A DNA stretch of 64,000 nucleotides from Thalassotalea marina (lineage in GTDB: Bacteria > Pseudomonadota > Gammaproteobacteria > Enterobacterales > Alteromonadaceae). Both the position numbers and the translations under genes were made by a program. The notes under the pieces were generated by a model. That model made no database searches, was not told the origin of the DNA, and was given only the letters and a program-made list of their open reading frames with translations. Each line of letters opens with the position of its first letter. Position 1 is the stretch's first letter. Shown here one piece after another: positions 20,131-28,566 of the stretch. The DNA is taken from NCBI RefSeq assembly GCF_014656435.1, contig NZ_BNCK01000004.1, positions 62,001 through 126,000 of the forward strand, read 5' to 3'.

Positions 20131-20155
20131 AAAAAGGCACTTAAAGTGCCTTTTT
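20131..20155. terminator. Terminator downstream of the S8 protease gene
   Basis: AAAAAGGCAC / GTGCCTTTTT hairpin with runs of A and T on both sides, 16 bases after the protease stop on the minus strand and about 30 bases before the lipoprotein start. Confidence 0.85.
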
Positions 20156-20170
20156 GATTATAGCGTATCA

Positions 20171-22759
20171 TCAGAATGTTACGAATGTTGTCGTAGAGCA
20201 GTTTTGCGTCGCTTGATAACAAACTAAATATTCGTAAGAATTTGAACCTTTTGCTATTTGTTCATCAGTAAATTGGCTATTTGTTGTCGTGAATATGATT
20301 TGCCCGTTGCGATAAATATCAACGGCTCCGGGTAAACCTGACCAGGAAAGGTCAACATACTGCCACCCTTTAATTTTATAGCCATTTGCGGTTAGCTGTA
20401 ATTCGCTAGAACTTCCTGTTGTGACATTAACTGTGTTTGAATATGGCGAATTACCGCCAAAATTATATGCTCTAACTCTATATTGATATTGTGTGGTCGG
20501 TGATAGAGCAGAGTCTTGATAGCTGTTGCTATCAGTAGGTAAGTTTGCTATTTCAAGCCAATTGTTTTCACCGTTTAGAGTACGTTCAACAGAAAAGCCT
20601 GTTTCATCAAGGGCATTGTCAGTCCAAATTAGATCAATGTTTGTCCCTTCAATACTGCTAACCTGTAAATTAGAGGGCGCGACTGGCGGGGTGCCTTGGT
20701 TAGTTTCAATTAAAACATACATATGATCAATGACTAATTCGTCAAGTGACTTGTTACCGGGAGAGCGGTTAGTATCTTCTACTCGTATCCAAAGTTGGCT
20801 ACTAGTGCTAGGTGAAAATGCGTAACTAAATTGGCCGCTATCCCCAGAGTTTAATGTCAGCATGTCGGTAAATTCATTACCATCAAATGAATAACTAAAG
20901 ACGAAGTTGTCATTATCAAGTGAGTTACTCGTTGCTGCGTTTACGATGAAGGTCATTAAACCTGGCGCAGTTGAAAACGTCCAAGTATGTTGCAAGTGAC
21001 TATATCGATTGGCAGGTTTACCACCAGACTCTCTTTCAGTGAGCGTTTGAGTCGAGTTATCCAGTTGCCATGTGTTGATATAAGTTCCATTGATTGTGCC
21101 AAAAGTAAAAATTTCTCCACTTGCTAACGCAGTGATATTTGTTGGCATTATGTCCGTTGTGGCACTGGTTTCATTTGAATATGGTGAGTTGTCAGCGCTA
21201 TTGCTTGCAAAAACTCTGTAATCGTAGCGCGTATCCGCTGCTAGCCCTAAGTCGCTATGATTGGTAGTGTTCGCAGGTAAGGATACCAGTGTTGACCAAG
21301 TTGCACCTGAATTGATGCTTCGCTCTATGGTATAGCTGGCTTCATTATCAGCGTTATCCAACCAACTAAGCTGTATCTCTTCATGGCTAACGGTTTGAGC
21401 CTGTAAATTAGTGGGGGCAACAGGTGGTAATACTTGTTGATTTAACGCATTAAAGGCATTCACTAACTTACCTGTTAATGTTTTATTTGTTAACGATGGA
21501 ATACTAACGCCGGTGCTAAGTATATGATCACGAATTTCTCCATAAGACCAAGTAGGATGTTGACTTAATAGCAGAGCGGCAAGCCCAGACACGTGAGGCG
21601 CAGCCATAGAAGTGCCGCTACTCCAGTAATAGCTGTTTAACATAGTGCTTGCAATGTTAACGCCTGGAGCACCAACATCCACACTGTTAATACCATAGTT
21701 TGAAAAGCCAGCCAGTTGATTTTTATTATCAGTCGCAGCAACAGATATAATGTTGTCAAGTGAGTAACTTGAAGGGTAATGTGGCGCACTGTCTGTGTTA
21801 ACCCCGTCGTTACCTGCAGCAGCGATAAAAAGGTGGCCTTGATTTGCGGCATTTTGAATGGCGGCTACTAAACTTTGAGAATATCCACCACCACCCCAGC
21901 TATTATTGGAAATTTTTGCGCCCATCATTACTGCATAATTGAGCGCTTCAATAGCATCGCTTGTATAACCGCCATTAGGGCCGATAAAACGTAGCGCCAT
22001 TATTTGACAGTTTCGTGCAACACCAACAACACCTTGAGCATTTTCAGCTTCAGCACAAATGGTTCCTGACACATGGGTACCATGGCCATCTTCATCCATC
22101 GGATCTCCGTCATTGGCAAAAAAGTCGACCCCGTGTACATCGTCAATATAACCGTTGTTATCATCATCAATGTTATTGTTGGGAATTTCATTTGCGTTAA
22201 CCCAAATATTGTTATCAAGATCTGGATGCAAATAGTTAACCCCTGTGTCTATCACTGCAACTATTACCGTGCCGTTGTTTGAATAGATACCCCAGGCAAG
22301 GTCGGCATCAATATCCGCATTGGGTGTACCCACACTTCCTTGTATTGTTTGGCCGATGTTTTCTAGCCCCCAAAGTAAACTGTAGTGAGAGTCGTTGGTT
22401 GTAGTGCTAACTTTATAATCTGGCTCTGCATATTCAATAAAAGGTAAATGCTGAAGTTTTTCTATCGCTTGTTCAACCGAGCTGTTTGAGCTGAGCGTTA
22501 GTTTTTCTAGCACTTTGACTACGCCATAAGCCTTGGCCTTACTAGCGTTAACTAGTTGGTGTGCTCTGGTCTTATCTTGCACATTGGCATGAGGTTTATA
22601 TTTAACCAATACGGTATTAGAGGAATATTCAACCTTGCTAACATGTAATGACATGCTGCGAGTAGGTAAAAGAGTATTGTCATTTGCTGTCGCCTTAATC
22701 AACAAACTGAAGTTGAGGACAAAAGTGACAGCCAAAGCTAACTTAATTAACAGATGCAT
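20171..22759 (-). CDS. Secreted S8 (subtilisin) family serine peptidase with two fibronectin type III domains
   Basis: 862 residues. A signal peptide (about 1-25) precedes an I9-like propeptide (about 48-117), then the peptidase with Asp171 in VAVIDTGVN, His226 in GHGTHVSGT and Ser384 in SSGTSMAAPHVSGLAALL. FN3 domains lie at about 445-540 and 695-785, each opened by PPVAP.NLQ, with a jelly-roll-like domain between them. A short beta domain ends the protein. Likely secreted for extracellular protein degradation. It has its own terminator. Confidence 0.93.
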   Translation of the reverse strand: MHLLIKLALAVTFVLNFSLLIKATANDNTLLPTRSMSLHVSKVEYSSNTVLVKYKPHANVQDKTRAHQLVNASKAKAYGVVKVLEKLTLSSNSSVEQAIEKLQHLPFIEYAEPDYKVSTTTNDSHYSLLWGLENIGQTIQGSVGTPNADIDADLAWGIYSNNGTVIVAVIDTGVNYLHPDLDNNIWVNANEIPNNNIDDDNNGYIDDVHGVDFFANDGDPMDEDGHGTHVSGTICAEAENAQGVVGVARNCQIMALRFIGPNGGYTSDAIEALNYAVMMGAKISNNSWGGGGYSQSLVAAIQNAANQGHLFIAAAGNDGVNTDSAPHYPSSYSLDNIISVAATDNKNQLAGFSNYGINSVDVGAPGVNIASTMLNSYYWSSGTSMAAPHVSGLAALLLSQHPTWSYGEIRDHILSTGVSIPSLTNKTLTGKLVNAFNALNQQVLPPVAPTNLQAQTVSHEEIQLSWLDNADNEASYTIERSINSGATWSTLVSLPANTTNHSDLGLAADTRYDYRVFASNSADNSPYSNETSATTDIMPTNITALASGEIFTFGTINGTYINTWQLDNSTQTLTERESGGKPANRYSHLQHTWTFSTAPGLMTFIVNAATSNSLDNDNFVFSYSFDGNEFTDMLTLNSGDSGQFSYAFSPSTSSQLWIRVEDTNRSPGNKSLDELVIDHMYVLIETNQGTPPVAPSNLQVSSIEGTNIDLIWTDNALDETGFSVERTLNGENNWLEIANLPTDSNSYQDSALSPTTQYQYRVRAYNFGGNSPYSNTVNVTTGSSSELQLTANGYKIKGWQYVDLSWSGLPGAVDIYRNGQIIFTTTNSQFTDEQIAKGSNSYEYLVCYQATQNCSTTTFVTF

Positions 22760-22910
22760 CGCTTACGCTCCTAAAAACGTCAAACAGGTGGCGTAATCTA
22801 AAATATAGTACTGGAAATTGGGTTAGTACAGTAACGTTATAAGAAGAAAGTCTTGTTTGGCAATGCTTGCAGCGAGATTTTATCTTTAAAATCTGTATAA
22901 GTTATTTTGT

Positions 22911-23660
22911 TTAAAGGTACTTATCATAAAAGGATTGTTTATCTATTTTTGATAAATTTTTCCAGAGTATATCGATTTTTTCTTTTTCAGCAGCGTAGAA
23001 TTGTTTGCTAAACACTAAATAACCATAACTACTATTAATTGGTAGTGGGTTGAGTGTAATGTGCTTAGGAAAATCTTTACGACCACAATGGGCTATTGAA
23101 GCGTCAACTTTGTCGTTAAGCAACAACTCCTGAGCTTTTTGTAACGAATCAACAGTGTATACGTCAAAGCCCATGTTTTTGTATCGCTCAATACTGCTGT
23201 AACCTCGTGGTAGCGCCATAGTCAGTAATTTTGGCAGTGTAATGGTTGTGCCATCCCACTTTATATTATGGCTATTGTTATATACCAAACATCCTGAGGC
23301 GACAGAAAATGCACGCTTAGGATCAGGCTGTTCGTCTGCAATAGGAAATACCGAAAACTTTTGCCTTTCAGGGGTGAATCGGCCAATAACAGCGTCAACT
23401 TTACCTTGTTTAATTTCTTTCAAACAGCGTTTCCACGGCATTCGAACGTAGGTAAATGTTACCGAAGGCGTATCTTTGTCTAACAGCTGTAATATTTCGA
23501 TGGCGGCGCCGGGTTTTACTGCAGGCACAACATCAGATTGTAGGGCAGGTTTGGCATAATGCGGCAACAACTCTCTGTTTTCATAACAGAAAGTTACCGG
23601 TGTTATGGTGTGTGCAGTATTTAACGCTGAACTTACTAACAATGTGGCAAAAAACGACAT
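22911..23660 (-). CDS. Periplasmic solute-binding protein, family 3 type
   Basis: 249 residues with an N-terminal signal sequence (SFFATLLVSSALNTAHT) and a PBP2-type fold: VTFCYENRELLPHY, PGAAIEILQLL, FTYVRMPWKRCLKEIKQGKVDAVIGRFTPERQKFSVFP. The W.RCL..I..GKVDA motif is common in the orphan amino-acid-binding-like proteins of marine gammaproteobacteria. No permease gene is next to it, so a sensory or scavenging role is possible. A related protein is at 26885-27679. Confidence 0.8.
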   Translation of the reverse strand: MSFFATLLVSSALNTAHTITPVTFCYENRELLPHYAKPALQSDVVPAVKPGAAIEILQLLDKDTPSVTFTYVRMPWKRCLKEIKQGKVDAVIGRFTPERQKFSVFPIADEQPDPKRAFSVASGCLVYNNSHNIKWDGTTITLPKLLTMALPRGYSSIERYKNMGFDVYTVDSLQKAQELLLNDKVDASIAHCGRKDFPKHITLNPLPINSSYGYLVFSKQFYAAEKEKIDILWKNLSKIDKQSFYDKYL

Positions 23661-23899
23661 AAATATTACCCGTTAGTTCTTTTAAAGAATTGTAGAACAC
23701 AATTGCTAATAGAACGTAAAAAGTACCGTTTAATTTCAATTTAATTATTGGCTATGCTTGTTCACAAGCTCGAATTTTTTAAAGCGAAAGTGTAAGAAAG
23801 CTCGTGGTGCATTTTATATGAATAAGGCAGGGGGACTTAACCTTTGTTCGTCATTTAAGATTAATCTCAACTGAGAAACAATTTGCTATTCTTTCTGTG

Positions 23900-24592
23900 C
23901 TAAAACATCGCTTCAATTGTCGAACGATAAGTTTTTCCAATCGTTAAGTCGATGTTACCAATCATTAAATGATCTTTGTCTATCGCATCTACTTTGGCAA
24001 TATTTACAATGATAGAACGGTGAATTCGAATGAATTCTTGCGAAGGTAAACTTTGTTCAAAAGATGATAAATTTCCAAGTAGGAACAACTTGCCAGAGTT
24101 TAGGAATATCTCGGTGTAGTCTCCTTGTGCGTGTAAATAAAGAATGTCATCTAACAAAATACGCTTTTTGATACCTGAATCTTTTACAAAGATATATCGG
24201 GGTTGGTTAACAGTATTTTGTGTTGGAGTTTGTGCATTAAGGGCTTGTTGTACTTTACCAATAGCTTTTACAAACCTTGGTAACAAAACAGGTTTAACAA
24301 TGTAGTCAACAACATCTACTTCGTAAGCGTCAACAGCATATTCACTGTGGGCTGTGATAAAAATAACTTTTATTTGTTTAGTTAAAGATTTAACGACATC
24401 AAGCCCTGAAATAAGCGGCATGTTGATGTCGGAAACAAGTAAATCGATATCATGTGTATTAATGTAATGTAACGCGTCAGCTGGATTAGAAAAACATGCC
24501 TTTAGCTCAATGGCTTCAATACTATTACAGTATTGGGTTAATAATTCGGTGACGTGTGATTCGTCGTCTAGCAATACAACTTTTATTGGCAT
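23900..24592 (-). CDS. LytTR family response regulator
   Basis: 230 residues: receiver domain 1-120 with phospho-acceptor Asp in LLVSDINMP and the Lys in VVDYIVKPVLLPRF, then a LytTR DNA-binding domain (YIFVKDSGIKKRILLDDILYLHAQGDYTEIFL and FIRIHRSIIVNIAKVD). It is the partner of the adjacent histidine kinase, whose stop it overlaps by 10 bases. Target genes are unknown; the divergent hydrolase or the nearby binding proteins are candidates. Confidence 0.94.
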   Translation of the reverse strand: MPIKVVLLDDESHVTELLTQYCNSIEAIELKACFSNPADALHYINTHDIDLLVSDINMPLISGLDVVKSLTKQIKVIFITAHSEYAVDAYEVDVVDYIVKPVLLPRFVKAIGKVQQALNAQTPTQNTVNQPRYIFVKDSGIKKRILLDDILYLHAQGDYTEIFLNSGKLFLLGNLSSFEQSLPSQEFIRIHRSIIVNIAKVDAIDKDHLMIGNIDLTIGKTYRSTIEAMF

Positions 24593-25665
24593 GGTATGGT
24601 TAAACTCGCGTTAAATAGACCTGTGTCTTTATGTGTTTTAAACGTGTAATTATCATCAAAAAGTAATGACAAACGTCGAGTTAGCGTTGTTAAACCCGTT
24701 CCGCTTTGAATAAACGCCGTACTCGCTTTTATTTGCTCACTAAAATCGACATTGGTCACGTTTAGAGTTAATAAATTGTCAGCAAAATTTAATGAGATAT
24801 CGATCGAGGATTTATCTTGGTTGTTAACACCATATTTGAAGGCATTTTCAATTATTGGATTTAATAACATAGGTGGAATTTTAATATCGCACGCTAAAGG
24901 ACCATAGTGGAAACTTACGTCAACTTTGCCATTTAATCGTAGTTTCTGCATTGCTATAAATGCTTCGATATGATCGATTTCATCTTCTAGCTGTACTAAT
25001 GGTTTTTGAGTTTGAGTAAAACTGTAGTGCATTAGTGCAGACAGTTGACCAATATCGGTAGCCAATTCATGCTGCTGTGTTTTATAAGCTTTTGCGTATA
25101 GCGCGTTTAAGGTGTTAAAAAGAAAATGAGGATTGGTTTGACTCGTTAGCAAACTCATTTGTGTTTGAAGGGTGTTTAGTTGCAACTCATCAAAATTTAG
25201 TTTTTGACGGATCAAGTTGATAATCATCCAAGCAAATAAAGCCGCTAAACCAAATACACTTTTTACTACGGTATTTACCAATAAAAAATAAAACACATGG
25301 TGTGATAACAAAGGTTCGTTATATTGCTTTAGTTGAACGGTATCTAGCCAAACGGTAAAGCTGACAGCAACTAACCAACTAAATGTAATTAATAAAGTTT
25401 TTAACCATCGCTTGGAATTGTTTAAGTTAACTAGGAAATAAACTAGGCTATAACTAGCCATATTGATAGCCAACCCTTGCCAAACTTGGTTAGCAAAAAA
25501 GTTAGCAGGAACCATTTTTCCAGATATGGCGTGACTTACAAATAAAGATAAAACAGTTAACAACAATAATACCGACACATGTATAAGCAAAGCATAATGC
25601 TGATTAAGTACTGTATTTGGGGTTTTCATTGCAATCCATTTGTCGACTCGTTGCCATGCCTTCAT
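24583..25665 (-). CDS. LytS/YehU-type sensor histidine kinase
   Basis: About 360 residues. Four membrane helices occupy the N-terminal third, followed by a coiled linker (LNFDELQLNTLQTQMSLLTSQT). The phospho-accepting His is in NPHFLFNTLNALYA. The N box is PIIENAFKYG and the G box is GTGLTTLTRRLSLLF. The frame is open to a GTG at 25743, but that start would leave only 20 bases to the divergent gene at 25764. ATG 25665 (used here) or ATG 25629 is more plausible. The ligand is unknown. Confidence 0.88.
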   Translation of the reverse strand: MKAWQRVDKWIAMKTPNTVLNQHYALLIHVSVLLLLTVLSLFVSHAISGKMVPANFFANQVWQGLAINMASYSLVYFLVNLNNSKRWLKTLLITFSWLVAVSFTVWLDTVQLKQYNEPLLSHHVFYFLLVNTVVKSVFGLAALFAWMIINLIRQKLNFDELQLNTLQTQMSLLTSQTNPHFLFNTLNALYAKAYKTQQHELATDIGQLSALMHYSFTQTQKPLVQLEDEIDHIEAFIAMQKLRLNGKVDVSFHYGPLACDIKIPPMLLNPIIENAFKYGVNNQDKSSIDISLNFADNLLTLNVTNVDFSEQIKASTAFIQSGTGLTTLTRRLSLLFDDNYTFKTHKDTGLFNASLTIPCQ

Positions 25666-25763
25666 CGAGTATTTATTTACTTTGGTAGATTTGTTCAACC
25701 ATAAACGATTAAATATTTTTATGATGAATACATAAATCGGCACATAAGATTAGGAATTATATA

Positions 25764-26774
25764 ATGAAAACTTTATTAAATGGAATGTTGTTATCATCAT
25801 TACTTGTTGCAACAGCATCATCAGCTGAATCTAACAATATTGCGCAGTCGCTGGCTGAAAACGGCAATGTTAAAAGTGTTAAATCATGCTTTGATGATCA
25901 TCGTAGTACCTACCAAGGATTTTTAGATTCTATCGTTGTTGAGCAAAAACAAAATTATGGGCGTATGGCAAATCATCTAACCGTAGAAAAACTGTCGCGC
26001 ATGTTCCCTGAAAAAAAATATCAAGCAACTAAAAAGAATGTGACTTGTTTACTTATCACTTACCAATCATTTGACGCACAAGTCGAAGGGTTTTTAGTCG
26101 CAGCGAAAAACATCAAAGAACCTCAACCATTGGTTGTTTTTAATCGTGGGGGAAATGGTGACTTTGGTAAACAGTCTATTTTACAAATGCTACGACAAAT
26201 GCCTTTAGTAAAGCAGGGGGCAATCGTGGTGGGTAGCCAATACAGAAAGCAAGATGAATTTGGTGGCAAAGATATTCAAGACGTACATCAACTGATAGAT
26301 ATTGCCAAAACATTACCTCAAGTCAAACCAGGCAACATAGATATGATAGGTGTTAGTCGTGGTGGCATGACAAGTTATATGGTAGCAAAAGAAAGAAACG
26401 ATATTGATTCTTTGGTTATATGGGCGGGAAATTCAGACCTAGAAAAAGGACTAACTATTCGCCCTGAGATGGAAAACGTTTATCAACAACGCATTCCCAA
26501 TTATGAAAATGACAAAGCGCAGCAATTGTTTAATCGCTCTGCGATAAAGTGGGTCGATTCGCTTGATAAAAATATTCGAATTCTATTGTTGCACGGTGAT
26601 AAAGATAAAAGGGTAAATGTAGTTCATGCAACAGACATGGATAAAAAACTTACCCAATTAGACCGTGAGCATAAATTAGTGGTGTATAAAGGTGGCGATC
26701 ACGGCTTGAGAAAGTATCAAAAACAAGTCAATCAAGAGATCTCAAACTGGATTTTTACCCCAAGCGTTGACTAG
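25764..26774 (+). CDS. Secreted alpha/beta hydrolase (S9/prolyl oligopeptidase-like)
   Basis: 336 residues with a signal peptide (LLNGMLLSSLLVATASSA). The fold is alpha/beta hydrolase: PLVVFNRGGNGDFG (oxyanion region), nucleophile Ser in DMIGVSRGGMTSYMVAKE, Asp in LLLHGDKDKRVNV and His in YKGGDHGLRKY. This resembles S9-type peptidases and acyl hydrolases. It is transcribed divergently from the LytS/LytTR pair, which suggests that the pair may control it. Confidence 0.82.
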   Translation: MKTLLNGMLLSSLLVATASSAESNNIAQSLAENGNVKSVKSCFDDHRSTYQGFLDSIVVEQKQNYGRMANHLTVEKLSRMFPEKKYQATKKNVTCLLITYQSFDAQVEGFLVAAKNIKEPQPLVVFNRGGNGDFGKQSILQMLRQMPLVKQGAIVVGSQYRKQDEFGGKDIQDVHQLIDIAKTLPQVKPGNIDMIGVSRGGMTSYMVAKERNDIDSLVIWAGNSDLEKGLTIRPEMENVYQQRIPNYENDKAQQLFNRSAIKWVDSLDKNIRILLLHGDKDKRVNVVHATDMDKKLTQLDREHKLVVYKGGDHGLRKYQKQVNQEISNWIFTPSVD

Positions 26775-26884
26775 CGACAGATTTTTCCTAAGCTTAATAG
26801 ATGTTGTTGTTTACTTAGTTAGCTTAAATTAAAGAGCATCAGGTAAATAACAACATAATGTTTGGCCTATAGGAAGCATTAGTT

Positions 26885-27679
26885 ATGAAGCGTTGTTTAT
26901 TACTTGTCCTATTGACGATGTTATGTAATCAAGTAACAGCAAATGCGCTTCCAGATCAAAATAGCAAATCTTTAAGCATTGGATGGAACATGTGGTATCC
27001 ATACCAGTATTTTGACAAAGATAAAGGCGTCGTTGGTCTAGACGTTGATATTACTAAAGCCGTTGCTAAAGCCGCAGGCTATGACATTCAATTTTCAAAA
27101 ATACCATGGAAGCGCCATTTAAAGTTGCTCAAAACGGGCGGCATTGATTTATCTGCCGGTTCATCGTTCACCAAAGAGCGGGCTAACTATGTATTGTACT
27201 CAAAACCTTACCGTAAAGAAGTTGCAGCTTTGTTTGTTCAAACCGGACGTTATCAAGAAATAAACCAGCAGATAATTGATTTAACAGACTTTACGAAAAA
27301 CCAATACAAAATCGCCATTGAGGAAGGTTATTTTTATGGTGAAAAGTTTGAAAGCCTTACTCGTCATCCTGCTGTTAAAAAACGCCTCTATAAAACGTTG
27401 TCTTTAGAAACGAACATAGAGAAATTAATGAATAGGCAAATTGATGTCATTGTTGCAGATCCCGTCACCGTTAAAGCGTTTGAAAAAAAGTACAATTTAC
27501 AAGGGCAACTAGCTCGTTTAAGCACGCCAGTTTATGAGAGCGAAATTTATTTTATGCTAAGTAAAAATAGTCAATCTAAAGAAACGTTAAAAAAAATTAA
27601 CTTAGCTATTGTAGAACTTGAAAAAAGTGGTGTGCTAAACTGTCTTATTAATCAATGGGGCGGTTTAGCCCTTGATTAA
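26885..27679 (+). CDS. Periplasmic solute-binding protein, family 3
   Basis: 264 residues with a signal peptide (LLLVLLTMLCNQVTANA) and an amino-acid-binding PBP2 fold: LSIGWNMWYPYQYFD, VVGLDVDITKAVAKAAGYDIQFSKIPWKRHLKLLKTGGIDLSAGSSFTKERANYVLYSKPY. AGGAAG precedes the ATG. No ABC permease is adjacent, so an orphan sensor-like binding protein is possible. Confidence 0.85.
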   Translation: MKRCLLLVLLTMLCNQVTANALPDQNSKSLSIGWNMWYPYQYFDKDKGVVGLDVDITKAVAKAAGYDIQFSKIPWKRHLKLLKTGGIDLSAGSSFTKERANYVLYSKPYRKEVAALFVQTGRYQEINQQIIDLTDFTKNQYKIAIEEGYFYGEKFESLTRHPAVKKRLYKTLSLETNIEKLMNRQIDVIVADPVTVKAFEKKYNLQGQLARLSTPVYESEIYFMLSKNSQSKETLKKINLAIVELEKSGVLNCLINQWGGLALD

Positions 27680-27780
27680 ATTGAATAAGATGAATAAGTC
27701 TTAACTTTATTTGTCAGATTTGATTTTTAGAGTTTAATCAAATCTGACGGTGAAGAGCTGTTTTGTGCCATAAACGGAAG

Positions 27781-27857
27781 GTGCTAACGTAACCAATAAA
27801 CGGCGCGAGGAACGAGCGTCCGGCACCCGCAGAGATAGAATTCAATTGTTTTGTTAG
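27781..27857 (-). repeat. attC-like recombination site after the LysE gene
   Basis: Read on the minus strand, CTAACAAAACAATT directly at the lysE stop is mirrored, imperfectly, by ATTGGTTACGTTAGC 60 bases on, with a GC-rich centre. This is the layout of an integron attC (TAAC...GTTAG ends, imperfect palindrome, overlap with the cassette gene's stop). It is more degenerate than the next one to the right. Confidence 0.55.
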
Positions 27858-27858
27858 T

Positions 27859-28479
27859 TTATTCTCGGCGAGCAAGCAAAAGCCCAACTCCTGCACTACC
27901 AAGCAGTCCAGCACAAACTCTATTAAAAAGCCGGCGCATAGATGGTCGGGAGAACCAATGGCGCAATGCTTTACCAAAGAATGCGTACCCAGCTATTGCC
28001 ACCCACTCAAGCATTAAAAATAGCACGCCAAGAATCAAAAACTGATATCCAACAGACCCCGCTGGATCAACAAACTGAGGCAGAAAAGCCGTAAAAATCA
28101 AAATGGCTTTGGGGTTTCCTGCAGCAAGTAAAAACTCCTGTCTCGCAAGTTGAAAGAAGCTTTTTCCTCCCTGTGCCTCGCTATCGCCCTCAGTTGGAGC
28201 TGCACTCCACAGCTGGTAGGCAAGCCAAAGTAGATAGACTCCTCCGGCTACTTTAATGACAAGAAACAATATTTCTGACGTAAACAGCACTGTTGCCAGC
28301 CCTGTAGCAGCCAGCGTGATCATACCTGCAAATGCAACCAGTCGACCAATACCAGCATAGCAAGCAGTCCTGATGCCATAACGTTTTGCATTTGCCATCG
28401 AAAGAAGGTTATTGGGACCAGGCGCCATATTCAAAGCAAAGCATGCTGGTATGAATAGCAAAATAGTCATTAGTGACAA
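27859..28479 (-). CDS. LysE/RhtB family amino-acid exporter
   Basis: 206 residues with about six membrane helices. The LysE signature is present: CFALNMAPGPNNLLSMANAKRYG near the N-terminus, then AGGVYLLWLAYQLW and LLAAGNPKAILIFTAFLPQFV. It exports amino acids or related small molecules. The start is TTG 28479, because AAGGA lies nine bases upstream of it, whereas the ATG at 28470 is too far away. Its base composition looks more GC-rich than its neighbours. It is flanked by attC-like palindromes and is probably an integron cassette gene. Confidence 0.88.
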   Translation of the reverse strand: MSLMTILLFIPACFALNMAPGPNNLLSMANAKRYGIRTACYAGIGRLVAFAGMITLAATGLATVLFTSEILFLVIKVAGGVYLLWLAYQLWSAAPTEGDSEAQGGKSFFQLARQEFLLAAGNPKAILIFTAFLPQFVDPAGSVGYQFLILGVLFLMLEWVAIAGYAFFGKALRHWFSRPSMRRLFNRVCAGLLGSAGVGLLLARRE

Positions 28480-28497
28480 GGTTGACTTTCCTTATTG

Positions 28498-28560
28498 AAC
28501 TAACGCTTCAAACACCGGTGCAGCAACGCTACGTCCGCGTGATTTGATTTGTTATAACCC
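28498..28560 (-). repeat. attC-like site between the OLD-like gene and lysE
   Basis: On the minus strand TAACAAATCAAATCACGCGG (28557 leftwards) faces CCGGTGTTTGAAGCGTTAG at the other end. The second arm, reverse-complemented, reads CTAACGCTTCAAACACCGG, so the arms match with small bulges. The ends have the TAAC/GTTAG core form. The site directly follows the stop of the OLD-like gene, as a cassette attC should. Confidence 0.65.
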
Positions 28561-28566
28561 GTTGCA

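Noticed and set aside
27738-27977. 79-aa minus-strand reading frame
   Set aside because: It lies across the attC-like palindrome and the end of the LysE gene in another frame, and its protein sequence resembles no family. Cassette attC sites often produce such spurious frames.
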